Shown here: piece by piece, positions 41,064 to 49,638 of the stretch | Position numbering within the stretch: position 1 is the stretch's first letter | Layout: each line of letters starts with the position of its first letter | DNA from: DASSUW01 sp963740605 | Lineage (GTDB): Bacteria > Actinomycetota > Thermoleophilia > Solirubrobacterales > Solirubrobacteraceae | Direction: 5' to 3' | Length of the DNA: 64,000 nucleotides | NCBI GenBank assembly: GCA_963740605.1 | Contig: CAVUFC010000002.1 | Span: 1 to 64,000, forward strand | Program-made: the position numbers and the translations under genes | The notes under the pieces: model-generated | Told to the model about the DNA's origin: nothing | The model's input: only the letters and a program-made list of their open reading frames with translations | Database searches by the model: none

Positions 41064-42626
41064 CTAGCGAGTGCCGCGCGCGCGCGTCAGCGACGACGCG
41101 ACCGCGAGCATCTGCTGGTTCGTGAGGTCCTGGCTGAGCGTGTTCGACACCCAGTACACGGCCTTCGGCGTGTACCAGGCGACGAGCCGCAGGCGGCCGC
41201 CGTCGGTGTAGAGGCGGAACGTCTTGCCGCCGATCCTGCGCGTCTGGTGGGCGGAGGCGAGCAGCGGCGGGTTGCGCCAGGTGGTGCCCTGCACGCCGTA
41301 GTACTGGCCCTTGGTGGCGTTCTCGACGAGCACGAGCCGGTACGCGGCGAACTTGTGGCCGCGCGGTCCGCGGATCACGTAGCGGCGAGGGTTGGGCGCC
41401 TCGGCGGTGCTCTGCGCGAACGCGGCGCGCGGCGTGGCGGCGCGCGGCACGTACACCGGCATCCGCGTCGCCGCGCGGACATGGATCGCCTTGACGAGCG
41501 CCTGTCCCTCGCCGAGCGCGTTGCGCATCTCGACCGTCGAGGTGCGTGCCTTGCGGCCCTTGCGCTTGCGGGTGGTGCGCGTGCGGATCTGCTTGACCGG
41601 CCCGGGGTGCATGAACTCGTGAACCGCCTGGTCGATCTGCTCCGGCGTCGACGTCACGTACGAGCCGAGCGCAGCGGTGCCGGTCGTGAACGGCTGCTGG
41701 CCGTTCTGCACGGGGGCGCTCGGGGCGACGAACGTGACCGGGAAATGGATCTGGCGGATCGGCTTGCCGCTGGAGCCGACGAGGATCTTCGCCAGCCGCA
41801 AGATCCCCTGCGTGGTGCGCAGGTCGCCGTCGGTCTCCGTCGCCCTGGCGACGATCCGCGCCAGCGGCCGCAGATTATGCAGCACGCCCTGGTCGCGCAA
41901 CTGGTCCTTGGCCGCGCGCAGGAAGTCCTGCTGACGGGCGGCGCGCACGATGTCGTTGTCGAGATGGCGGAAGCGCACGTACTCGAGAGCGCGCGTGCCG
42001 CACAGCTCCTGGTAGCCGGCCCGGACGTTGATCTCCGCGTAGTGCTCGGAGACCGGCAGACCGAGGTTGGAGTGGAAGTAGCGGCGGTCGACGTCAACGT
42101 AGACACAGCCGATCTGGTTCACGGCCTGGACGAAGCCGCCGAACGTCGTCGTGATCGCGTGGTTGATCGGGAAGCGCTGTGACTCGCCCAGCAGACCCTT
42201 GATCGTGCGGGCGACGAGGTCAAGCCCGCCGAGCGTGTACGCCTCGTTGATCTTCGCCAGGCCGCGGCCGGGAATCTCGACCGCGAGGTCGCGCGGCACG
42301 GAGAGCACGGTGATCGCGCTCTGGTCCGGGTCGATCCGGACGAGCATCATCGTGTCCGACCGCGCGTCGTCCTTGCCGTCACCGAAGCGGTGGTCGGAGC
42401 CCACCAGGAGGATCGTCTGTGGCTTGCCCGGCGCCGCCCGCTCGACCGTCCCCTTGCGCAGCGGAGCCTCGTGGCTGAGGGACCGGAACTCGTTCGTGAA
42501 GCTCTTCAGCTGGAGCAGCCCGGCGGTCGCCACGGCACCGCCCGTGCAGACGGTGATGAGCAGGCCGGCGAGCAGCATGCGCAGTGGCAGCAGCCAGTGG
42601 CGGTGGGGTTTGGGCTCTCCCTCCAC
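41064..42626 (-). CDS. LytR-CpsA-Psr (LCP) family cell-wall ligase
   Basis: This is a 520-residue membrane protein with a short cytoplasmic N-terminus, one membrane segment (about residues 12-38) and a large extracellular LCP domain: ILLVGSDHRFGDGKDDARSDTMMLVRIDP, VLSVPRDLAVEIPG, KINEAYTLGG, DVDRRYFHSN and RALEYVRFRHLDNDIVRAARQQDFL with the conserved arginines. LCP enzymes attach anionic polymers or glycans to peptidoglycan. The C-terminal 200 residues, after a basic stretch (RTTRKRKGRK), form an extra domain of unknown role. The start is GTG 42626; it is transcribed leftward, about 37 bp before the SDR. Confidence 0.9.
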   Translation of the reverse strand: MEGEPKPHRHWLLPLRMLLAGLLITVCTGGAVATAGLLQLKSFTNEFRSLSHEAPLRKGTVERAAPGKPQTILLVGSDHRFGDGKDDARSDTMMLVRIDPDQSAITVLSVPRDLAVEIPGRGLAKINEAYTLGGLDLVARTIKGLLGESQRFPINHAITTTFGGFVQAVNQIGCVYVDVDRRYFHSNLGLPVSEHYAEINVRAGYQELCGTRALEYVRFRHLDNDIVRAARQQDFLRAAKDQLRDQGVLHNLRPLARIVARATETDGDLRTTQGILRLAKILVGSSGKPIRQIHFPVTFVAPSAPVQNGQQPFTTGTAALGSYVTSTPEQIDQAVHEFMHPGPVKQIRTRTTRKRKGRKARTSTVEMRNALGEGQALVKAIHVRAATRMPVYVPRAATPRAAFAQSTAEAPNPRRYVIRGPRGHKFAAYRLVLVENATKGQYYGVQGTTWRNPPLLASAHQTRRIGGKTFRLYTDGGRLRLVAWYTPKAVYWVSNTLSQDLTNQQMLAVASSLTRARGTR

Positions 42627-42760
42627 CGACCCTAGGCTAGTTGTTGCTCGCGCGGATTCAGGTGCGAGTTGGCGCTTGGAGGGCTGGAATTTGCTGGTTT
42701 GGAGCCGAATTGGTGCCGCTCTGCGCAGACACGTAACCGGTCTCTTGGCACGGTCGGAGC

Positions 42761-43069
42761 ATGGAAATCACACCCAGGCACCGAACGGCCGAGACGCGGT
42801 TCCGCCGGCTCGTGAAGGACGCCGGGCTCGACCCGCCAGACGCCGTTGAGCGCGCCGCCGACTCGCTGACCTTCTTCTGGAACGGCCCGAAGGTGGCCGT
42901 GATCGTCGACCTCGACGACGCCGAGACACCGGTGGTCACCCAACAAAAAAGCCCGCACAAGGCGGGCGGATCACACGCGTCGACCGAATCGCGTGAGACG
43001 ATTTCGCGCCGAAACGCTCTAGTCGATGAGGGGCTTGATCTCCATCGTGACCTTAAGGATACCAGTTGA
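42761..43069 (+). CDS. Small hypothetical protein, possible truncated DUF559/Vsr-like fragment
   Basis: This 102-residue frame starts well (TAETRFRRLVKDAGLDPPDAVE, then LTFFWNGPKVAVIVDLDD), a pattern like the first half of DUF559/very-short-patch-repair-like nucleases. From about residue 60 the sequence turns into low-complexity text that includes a complete transcription terminator of the other strand. I infer that only the first 60 residues derive from a real gene and that the end was replaced. Codon use in the second half is unlike the neighbours. Confidence 0.4.
   Translation: MEITPRHRTAETRFRRLVKDAGLDPPDAVERAADSLTFFWNGPKVAVIVDLDDAETPVVTQQKSPHKAGGSHASTESRETISRRNALVDEGLDLHRDLKDTS
42945..42967 (-). 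terminator. Rho-independent terminator on the minus strand
   Basis: On the minus strand GCCCGC, a short loop and GCGGGC are followed by six T and further T-rich sequence. This is the clearest intrinsic terminator in the window. No convincing leftward gene precedes it; only an eight-codon frame (MEIKPLID) ends at 43019, 52 bases upstream. It may be left from a replaced gene. Confidence 0.72.
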
Positions 43070-43127
43070 TTCAGGTGATCGGCCAGCATCGGGACGACTT
43101 GATGCGCAGTCGTGTCGGGGGACGAGG

Positions 43128-44810
43128 ATGCGTCTTCGACCAGCGTACGCCACCGCATTCGTGCTCACGATTGTGCTCGCTGTCGCCGCCGGCATTGCGC
43201 CGATTGCCGGTGCCGCGGATCCACCGCGGCTGAGCGTCGGCGCACCCCCCGACGTGCTACGCCCCGGCGATACGGCGCTCGTCGTCGCAGAGGTCGAAGG
43301 CGTAGCTGTGTGCCGGCTGGATCTGACTCCGTCGGGCGCGTCCGCGGTGCGCTCGTCACTCGTTACAGCCTCGGGGGCGAACGCGATCTCGTGGACGTGG
43401 CGCGTACCGGCGACGACCGGTTCGGGCACCTGGAGCGGCGACGTCGGTTGCTGGAAGGACAGGAAAGCGGAGGGCGTCGCACCGTACAAAGAAGCGCTCG
43501 GCGGGTCAGTCAACGGGGTCGCTGGCCGCGCCCTCGACCTCGTCGAGGACGACGCCGTCGCAGTGAGCAGCAAGTTCGCCGACCCCCGCAGCGGGGTCGA
43601 GAAGGGGGCTGACTGGGCCCAGATCGTGACCGCCGCGCTCGGTATCCCCGGGCTCGCGTTCATCGGCTTAACGCTCGTGATGACACGTCGCCAGATGCGA
43701 GCCGAACGCACGGCGCAGGTGCTCGAGCGGTACAACACCCGCGAATTCCTCGATGCGTGGTCCGCGGTTCAGCGCTTCTTGTACGCGCCGCATGAGAAGG
43801 CTTGCGTCGAACGGATCCGCCGCGCGGAGTCGGCCTCGTCCAGTCGGGCGAGCCTCCTCGACGAGGATCGCGCGTTGAACCAACCGACGGAGGCCATGGT
43901 GGCGACCGCCCGCGTGGTCAGGCCCGCTGCCGACACGGTGACGGGCGCCAGCCAGGCGGGCTTGATGTCCGCTGCGAACTTCTACGAGGAGACCGGCGCG
44001 CTGTTCAACCGTCGCGAGATCGACGACACGCTCGTGATCCGCAGCTTCGGCCAGGCCACCGCACAGGCGCTCGAAGCCGTGTGGTGGTGGATCGGCTACC
44101 AACGGGACGGACGAAGCGTTCCGGTGGCGCCGAGGCTCGCGCGACGCCACGAAACCGAGACCTACGCCGAGTGGGAGCGCATGGTCAGGAAGGTCTTGCG
44201 GAAACGCCCGGAACTACGCAGTCGGCGCATGAACCGACCAGGGCGCAACGACGTCGTGCGAGCGATCTGCATCCCGTACGAGCGCGGCCGCGACGCATCC
44301 GAAGGAGAGTGGGAGCGCTGCGGCGATCTGTCGGATGCGGTCGGCACGGTGCTCCGACAGCCGGACGGTCTGGAGCGTTTGAGCGCGGCGCTCACGCAAC
44401 GGTTGGGTGACGATGCCGGTCCGCCCAATCCATCGGAGTGGCCGAAACGCACCATGCTGCTGCCCTGGTGGCGCGACGAGATCCGCGCGCCGCGCTGGCC
44501 GATCGCCGTGACGAGCCGACTCGGCGCACGCCTCCACGGCGCTGACCACGGTAATGAGGACCTTGAGGACCACAACCTACGGCTGCTCCAATCGGCCGGC
44601 AGCGGCCTCTGTGGATGCGCCGCGCCGGCACGAAGATCGCGCGAATCGACGCACGCGTCGCACTTCACGAGCGCTATCAGGCGGCGGCACTGCTCCTCGA
44701 TCGCGGGCGGACGAGGCTCGCCCAGGACGAGCTCAAGACGGTCATCGCGGATCTCGCTAGAACGCCCGATGCGTGCTGACCACCGGGCTCAGATTGCGCC
44801 CGGCTCGTAG
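43128..44810 (+). CDS. Membrane-anchored hypothetical protein, frameshift near its end
   Basis: The protein begins with a signal peptide (MRLRPAYATAFVLTIVLAVAAG), an extracellular Ig-like part of about 140 residues, one membrane segment (about residues 170-190, IVTAALGIPGLAFIGLTLVM) and a large cytoplasmic helical part. I do not recognise a family beyond a loose likeness to DUF4760-type proteins. Up to about 44600 the frame is convincing; after it, the composition becomes typical of an out-of-frame reading (RRSRESTHASH). The next frame encodes a plausible end (KIARIDARVALHERYQAAALLL) up to TGA 44779. A single-base shift near 44600 is therefore likely. Confidence 0.55.
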   Translation: MRLRPAYATAFVLTIVLAVAAGIAPIAGAADPPRLSVGAPPDVLRPGDTALVVAEVEGVAVCRLDLTPSGASAVRSSLVTASGANAISWTWRVPATTGSGTWSGDVGCWKDRKAEGVAPYKEALGGSVNGVAGRALDLVEDDAVAVSSKFADPRSGVEKGADWAQIVTAALGIPGLAFIGLTLVMTRRQMRAERTAQVLERYNTREFLDAWSAVQRFLYAPHEKACVERIRRAESASSSRASLLDEDRALNQPTEAMVATARVVRPAADTVTGASQAGLMSAANFYEETGALFNRREIDDTLVIRSFGQATAQALEAVWWWIGYQRDGRSVPVAPRLARRHETETYAEWERMVRKVLRKRPELRSRRMNRPGRNDVVRAICIPYERGRDASEGEWERCGDLSDAVGTVLRQPDGLERLSAALTQRLGDDAGPPNPSEWPKRTMLLPWWRDEIRAPRWPIAVTSRLGARLHGADHGNEDLEDHNLRLLQSAGSGLCGCAAPARRSRESTHASHFTSAIRRRHCSSIAGGRGSPRTSSRRSSRISLERPMRADHRAQIAPGS

Positions 44811-44819
44811 AACAGGATC

Positions 44820-45040
44820 ACCGCCCGGACGCCGAGCTTCAGCAGGATCCGTACCCGTTCCCGTCGCGGGCGCTCTCGGCGAGCCGGTCGAGGTGCCACA
44901 GGCTGGGCTGGGGCGCGACCGCCAGCAGCAGGTGGGCGATCACCGGCGGCACCGGCGCCTACGCGGGCGCGCGCGGCACCGTCCACCTGCGGCAGATCGG
45001 CCACACCCGCACCGCCACGACGATCACGTTGCTGCCGTGA
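44820..45040 (+). pseudogene. 3' remnant of an allene-oxide-cyclase/dirigent-like protein
   Basis: The frame ending at TGA 45038-45040 reads AITGGTGAYAGARGTVHLRQIG and ends TATTITLLP, the conserved C-terminal half of the allene-oxide-cyclase-barrel/dirigent-like family. Upstream of 44936 the matching sequence (RDRQQQV) is in another frame, and one extra G in GTGGGC joins them. No start or signal peptide is found. So it is a 5'-truncated, frameshifted remnant in the space between two intact genes. Confidence 0.55.
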
Positions 45041-45082
45041 TCGATTGAGGCTCCCCGCCGTCATGCCGATATTGCGGGGAGA

Positions 45083-47452
45083 GTGAGAGGTGTCCAGCGA
45101 TCGACCGCGGCGCGCCTGCGTCTTCTCGCCCGGCGACTGCGGGAACGCGTCGCTGCCCGCTTCGGCTTCGCCGACGCGCAGGTCACCGGGATCCTCGACC
45201 TGTTCGAGGAGCGCGTCTACGCCGGCGAGGTCCGGCGCGACGGCCATTTCGTCGCAATCTCGTCGGTCGGGGTCGGCGCGCCGTACCTCGGCGGCCGGCC
45301 ACCGGCCGGCGTCGAGTGGGGCGAGTTCTGGGAGTCGCGCATCCACCCCGACGACTGGGACGCCTACGCGGACTTCAACCAGGCGCTGCTGCGGGGCGAG
45401 GACGCGGAGGTCAAGTACCGCGTCGTCGGCGTAGACGGCGTCACGCGCGTGATCCAGGACCGCGCCCGGCCGCTCCGCAAGGCCGACGGCAGCGTTCTGA
45501 TCCGCGGCATCATCTCCGACATCTCGCGTCGCGAGGAGGCGGACGCGCAGCTGGCGGAGGCGAGCGACCGCTTCGGCCGGCTGCTCGACGTCGTCGGTGA
45601 GCACGTCTACCTCGCCCAGTCGTTCCCGGACGGCAGCATCAAGGAGCTGTTCCAGGGCCCGGGCGCGGACCGGCTGCTCGGCGGCGCCGAGCCCGATCCC
45701 GAGATGCAGAACTGGGAGGCGGCGCTCCACCCATCCGACCGCCCGGCCTACGACGAGTTCAACCGCGCGCTGTCCGCCGGCGAGGGCGCCGACGTCGAGT
45801 ACCGCCTCACCGGCGCCGACGGCATCACGCGCTGGGTGCACGACCGCGCGCGCACCCGCCGGCTGCCGGACGGCACGATCGAGATCAGCGGCATCGTGTC
45901 CGACGTCTCCGAGCGCCGCCACATGCGCGCCGAGCTGGCCGAGGCGCACGCGGCGCTGTCGCGCGTCGTCGAGGCGATGGACGACCACCTGTACACGCTG
46001 CGCGTCGAGGGCGACCGCGGCTACCACGCCGTGTATCGCGGCCCGCACCGCGACGCGCTGGCCGGCGGCCACATCCCCGAGGGCGCGATCGGCGACCGCC
46101 TGTGGGAATCGCTCGTCCATCCCGACGACCACGCGGTCTGGCGGGCCGCGGTGGCCCGGCTCCCGCTCGCCCTGCCGATCGAGCTGGAGTACCGGATGGT
46201 CGGGCTCGACGGCGAGGAGCGGATCGTGCTCGACCGCCTGCGCCCGCGGCACGAGGCGGACGGCTCGCTCCACTACGACGGCGCGACGCGTGACATCACC
46301 GAGCGCCGCCGCCTCGAGGACGAGCTGCGGCTCGCCCGCGGCGTCGCCGAGCAGCGCGCACGCACCGACGAGCTCACCGGCACATGCAACCGGCGCCACT
46401 TCGCCGAGATCGTCGCGGACGCGCTGACGAGCGACCCGGCCGGCTGCGGTCTGCTCCTGCTCGACGCCGACCACTTCAAGCAGGTCAACGACCTGCACGG
46501 CCACGTCGTCGGCGACGCGGTGCTCGTCGAGCTCGTGCACCGGCTGGAGGCGGAGCTCGAGCCCGAGGACTGCCTCGCGCGCTGGGGTGGCGAGGAGTTC
46601 GCCGTGTTGCTGCGCGGCATCCGCTCGGACGAGCAGCTCGACGCCCGCGCCCAGCGGCTCCGTGCCGCGGTCGCGCTGCGCCCCGTCGTCGCCGCCGGCG
46701 TCCGCGTCCGCCTGACCGTCTCGATCGGCGCCACCCGCTCGGGCACCGAACTGCCGACGCTCGACGCGCTCGTCGAGGCCGCCGACCGCTACCTGTACTC
46801 GGCCAAGGGTCTCGGCCGCAACCGCGTGCTCCTGAGCGAGGTCTCGCGCTCCGAAGCCGGCCCGAGCGAGCCCGAGGCCGTCGGCGTCGCCCGCGCGCTC
46901 GCGCTCGTCTCCGGTGTGCGGAGGGGCGCGCTCGACGTCCACGCGTCCCAGGTCGCCGACCTCGCGTCCCGGGTCGCCGAGCAGCTCGGCCTCCCCGCTG
47001 CGCTGGCGTTGCGCTGCCGGCTCGGCGGCTGGCTCCACGACGTCGGCAAGGTCGCGATCCCGGACAGCATCATGTCCAAGCCGGGACCCCTCGACGATGC
47101 CGAGTGGGAGGTCATGCGCACCCACCCGGTGATCGGCGAGGAGATCGTGTGCGGCGTCCAGGCGGTCAGCGAGTGCGGCGCGGCGGTCCGCCATCACCAC
47201 GAGCGCTACGACGGCACCGGCTACCCCGACCGGCTCGCCGGAACCGAGATCCCGGTCGAGGCCCGCGTCGTCGCGGCCGCGGACGCGTTCTGCGCGATGA
47301 CCAGCGACCGCCCGTACTCGGCCGCGCGCACGCACGCGGAGGCGGGAGCTGAGCTGGTCCGCGTCGCCGGCTCCCAGCTCGACCCGCACGTGGTCGCGGC
47401 CATGCTCGCCGTGCTCGGCATCGCCGTGCGGCCCACGCTCCGCGTGGCATAG
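45083..47452 (+). CDS. PAS-PAS-PAS-GGDEF-HD-GYP cyclic-di-GMP signalling protein
   Basis: This is a 789-residue cytoplasmic protein without membrane segments. Three PAS domains (about 35-150, 165-280, 290-410), each ending in a PAC-like ISDISRRE, VSDVSERR or TRDITERR, are followed by a GGDEF domain with the active motif WGGEEF near residue 505. The C-terminal HD-GYP domain (about 610-770) has HDVGK and HHHERYDGTGYP. It thus carries both a synthetase and a hydrolase motif for cyclic di-GMP, both apparently intact. The balance would be set by signals sensed by the PAS domains. GTG 45083 was taken; a GTG two codons later is equally possible. Confidence 0.92.
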   Translation: MRGVQRSTAARLRLLARRLRERVAARFGFADAQVTGILDLFEERVYAGEVRRDGHFVAISSVGVGAPYLGGRPPAGVEWGEFWESRIHPDDWDAYADFNQALLRGEDAEVKYRVVGVDGVTRVIQDRARPLRKADGSVLIRGIISDISRREEADAQLAEASDRFGRLLDVVGEHVYLAQSFPDGSIKELFQGPGADRLLGGAEPDPEMQNWEAALHPSDRPAYDEFNRALSAGEGADVEYRLTGADGITRWVHDRARTRRLPDGTIEISGIVSDVSERRHMRAELAEAHAALSRVVEAMDDHLYTLRVEGDRGYHAVYRGPHRDALAGGHIPEGAIGDRLWESLVHPDDHAVWRAAVARLPLALPIELEYRMVGLDGEERIVLDRLRPRHEADGSLHYDGATRDITERRRLEDELRLARGVAEQRARTDELTGTCNRRHFAEIVADALTSDPAGCGLLLLDADHFKQVNDLHGHVVGDAVLVELVHRLEAELEPEDCLARWGGEEFAVLLRGIRSDEQLDARAQRLRAAVALRPVVAAGVRVRLTVSIGATRSGTELPTLDALVEAADRYLYSAKGLGRNRVLLSEVSRSEAGPSEPEAVGVARALALVSGVRRGALDVHASQVADLASRVAEQLGLPAALALRCRLGGWLHDVGKVAIPDSIMSKPGPLDDAEWEVMRTHPVIGEEIVCGVQAVSECGAAVRHHHERYDGTGYPDRLAGTEIPVEARVVAAADAFCAMTSDRPYSAARTHAEAGAELVRVAGSQLDPHVVAAMLAVLGIAVRPTLRVA

Positions 47453-47559
47453 CCGCTTCGGGTGCCGGCATCCCCGGCACACACCGGCTCATCCCATTGG
47501 CCGGTCGCGACCGTGACGGCGACGATTGGCGGACTGCACAAGACGACGAGGAGGGCGAC

Positions 47560-48417
47560 GTGTGTCGCTGGAACGCCTACTTCGGGCAGCCGCTGGTCAT
47601 CGACGAGTTGCTCTTCCAGACCCAGCACGGCCTGATCGACCAGGCGTTGCACTCGCGCGAGGGGGTCGAGACGACCAACGGTGACGGGTTCGGCGTCGGC
47701 TGGTACGGCCCGGACAAGAGCGGGCTGCCCGGCCGCTATCGCAGCATCACGCCGGCGTGGAGCGACGCGAACCTGCGCGAGATGGCGCCCCACATCCAGT
47801 CACCGCTGGTGCTCGCGCACATCCGTGCGACCACGGGCACCCCGGTGCAGCAGACCAACTGTCACCCGTTCCGTCACGGCCGGTGGCTGTTCGTGCACAA
47901 CGGCGCGATCAACGGCTTCCCCGAGTACCGGCGCGAGCTGCTGCTGGCGATCGACCCGACGTTGTTCGACGGCATCGCCGGCTCGACCGACTCCGAGACC
48001 CTGTTCTACCTCGCGCTCACGTTCGGGCTTGAGACCGATCCGCTCGGCGCCGTCGCGCAGGCGATCGGGCTGGTCGAGGCGACCGGGCGTGCTCACGGCG
48101 TCGAGTACCCGATGCAGGGGACGCTCGGCATCAGCAACGGCGAGCGCCTGTGGGCGATCCGCTACTCGAGCGAGCACACGTCGCGCACGCTGTACGTGTC
48201 GGCCGACCGAGAGACGGTCCAGGGGCTCTACCCGGACAACCCGCGCTTCCAGCGCCTGACCGACGAGGACCGGCTGATCGTGTCCGAGCCGCTGTCCGAC
48301 CTGCCCGGGGTGTGGAACGCCGTGCCCGAGTCGACCGCGCTGGTGATCCAGCCGGGCGCCGACGAGCAGCTCCCGTTCGAGCCGCGGATGCCGGCGCTGG
48401 CGGGATCTGCCGCCTGA
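47560..48417 (+). CDS. Class II glutamine amidotransferase
   Basis: This 285-residue Ntn-type amidotransferase resembles YafJ/EgtC. After removal of the start residue the second residue, Cys2 (CRWNAYFGQP), becomes the catalytic N-terminus, which fixes the start at GTG 47560, with GAGGAGGG upstream. Typical motifs are NGDGFGVGWYG, LAHIRATTGTPVQQTNCHPF, FVHNGAINGF and GSTDSETLFYLAL. EgtC acts in ergothioneine synthesis, but no other egt genes are nearby, so the substrate is open. Confidence 0.86.
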   Translation: MCRWNAYFGQPLVIDELLFQTQHGLIDQALHSREGVETTNGDGFGVGWYGPDKSGLPGRYRSITPAWSDANLREMAPHIQSPLVLAHIRATTGTPVQQTNCHPFRHGRWLFVHNGAINGFPEYRRELLLAIDPTLFDGIAGSTDSETLFYLALTFGLETDPLGAVAQAIGLVEATGRAHGVEYPMQGTLGISNGERLWAIRYSSEHTSRTLYVSADRETVQGLYPDNPRFQRLTDEDRLIVSEPLSDLPGVWNAVPESTALVIQPGADEQLPFEPRMPALAGSAA

Positions 48418-48419
48418 CG

Positions 48420-48878
48420 TCAGACGGCCGCCGACTTCGCGCGCTCGAACACCTCGGCGAGATCCTTCATATCGCCGGGCTTGCCCTCGAGCTTGAACGT
48501 GCCGCCACCGGCGCTGATCTCCATCACGCCGGTGAGCCCCATGCGCTTGACCTCGAGCTTGTCGACGTCGCCCAGCGGCACCTCGCTCAGCACCTCGGTG
48601 ACCTCCTTGATCGCGCCCATCGCGCTGACCTTCACCTTCATGGTCACGAGGCTCGTCGCGGTGATCGCGACCGCGCCCGGGTTGCCGACCTCGATGCCCG
48701 CGGTCGCCGCGCCCTTGCGATGCTTCCCGGCCCAGCGGGCGCCGATCTCGCTGGCGATCAAGCCTCCGCCGGCCGCCGCCGTCGTCGCGCCCCGCGGCTT
48801 GGCCCACGCCGCGCCGAGGATCGGCTCCTCGAGCTTGCCGTTCGCCGCGGCGATGATCTGCTCCTGATGTTTGGACAT
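48420..48878 (-). CDS. Small hypothetical protein, possible bacterial PH-like fold
   Basis: This 152-residue protein starts at ATG 48878 after GGAGG. The first 60 residues are Ala/Gly-rich with a weakly hydrophobic stretch; the rest (VGNPGAVAITATSLVTMKVKVS, IKEVTEVLSEVPLGDVDKLEVKR, MEISAGGGTFKLEG) is a regular series of strands ending in a helix. This is compatible with a PH-like or YcxB-like fold. I cannot name a function. It is convergent with the amidotransferase gene, three bases away. Confidence 0.6.
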   Translation of the reverse strand: MSKHQEQIIAAANGKLEEPILGAAWAKPRGATTAAAGGGLIASEIGARWAGKHRKGAATAGIEVGNPGAVAITATSLVTMKVKVSAMGAIKEVTEVLSEVPLGDVDKLEVKRMGLTGVMEISAGGGTFKLEGKPGDMKDLAEVFERAKSAAV

Positions 48879-48991
48879 CGTGTCCTCCGTGGGGGTCGTA
48901 CCGGCGCGGGAATTATCGCCCGGCGACGACCCTGAGACCCGGGTTTTCCGACCCCTGACTTTCACGGCAACCTCGGGTCCAGGGCGGTTTC

Positions 48992-49533
48992 GTGCGGTTG
49001 GACTCGCACGACCGACTGGGGATGACTTCGTCGATGCGCCGCATCCGTACCGCTCTGGCTTCCGCCGCGATCGCCGCGATCGGCGCCACCTCGCTCGCCG
49101 GCGCGGCGTACCCGAGGGACGCCACGAAGGACATGGCGACCGTCCTGGCGATGCTCTGCGTGCTGCTGGGCTTCTCGGTGATCGTGAGCCTGTTCGGCAT
49201 GGTCAACACGATGGTGCTGTCGGTGTTCGAGCGCACCCGCGAGATCGGGATGCTCCGGACGATCGGCATGACCCGTCGCCAGGCGCGCGGATGATCCGGC
49301 ACGAGAGCGTCATCACCGCGCTGATCGGCACCGCACTCGGCCTCGGCCTCGGGCTGTTCCTCGCCGGGCTCGTGACCAAGGCGGTCGGTATGGAAGGACT
49401 CCCGTTCTCCGTCCCCGTGCCGACGCTCGCCGCGTTCACGCTGGTCGCCGTCCTCGCCGGGATCGGCGCGGCGATCCTCCCGGCGCGGCGCGCTTCGCGG
49501 CTCAACGTGCTGGAGGCCCTGCAATACGAGTAG
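48992..49533 (+). pseudogene. FtsX-type ABC permease 3' remnant fused to a foreign signal sequence
   Basis: From about 49130 the DNA encodes the last third of an FtsX/MacB-type permease: SVIVSLFGMVNTMVLSVFERTREIGMLRTIGMTRRQ, written here in one line of family pattern but split by a shift, then MIRHESVITALIGTALG and finally RRASRLNVLEALQYE. One base is missing at about 49288 (CGCGG instead of CGCCGG). The sequence before it (MRRIRTALASAAIAAIGATSLAGA) is a signal peptide that does not belong to the permease. About two thirds of the gene are lost. It cannot encode a working transporter. Confidence 0.72.
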
Positions 49534-49638
49534 CCGAACCCGACACCCCACGAACGCGACCGCCCCCGCCGCCGACCGGCCGCGAGGACGCTTGCATTGT
49601 GCGCTTGCGAACAGGGAGACTCACCGCGAGGGGCCTCA

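Noticed and set aside
43019..43045. Minus-strand MEIKPLID as the beginning of a groES gene
   Set aside because: Only eight codons before a stop, and the sequence after the stop does not continue as GroES in any frame.
44789..47482. Very long open frame on the minus strand opposite the PAS-GGDEF-HD-GYP gene
   Set aside because: It is a mirror effect of high GC at third codon positions; the amino-acid composition (Arg, Asp, Val, His) fits no family, while the plus strand has all catalytic motifs.
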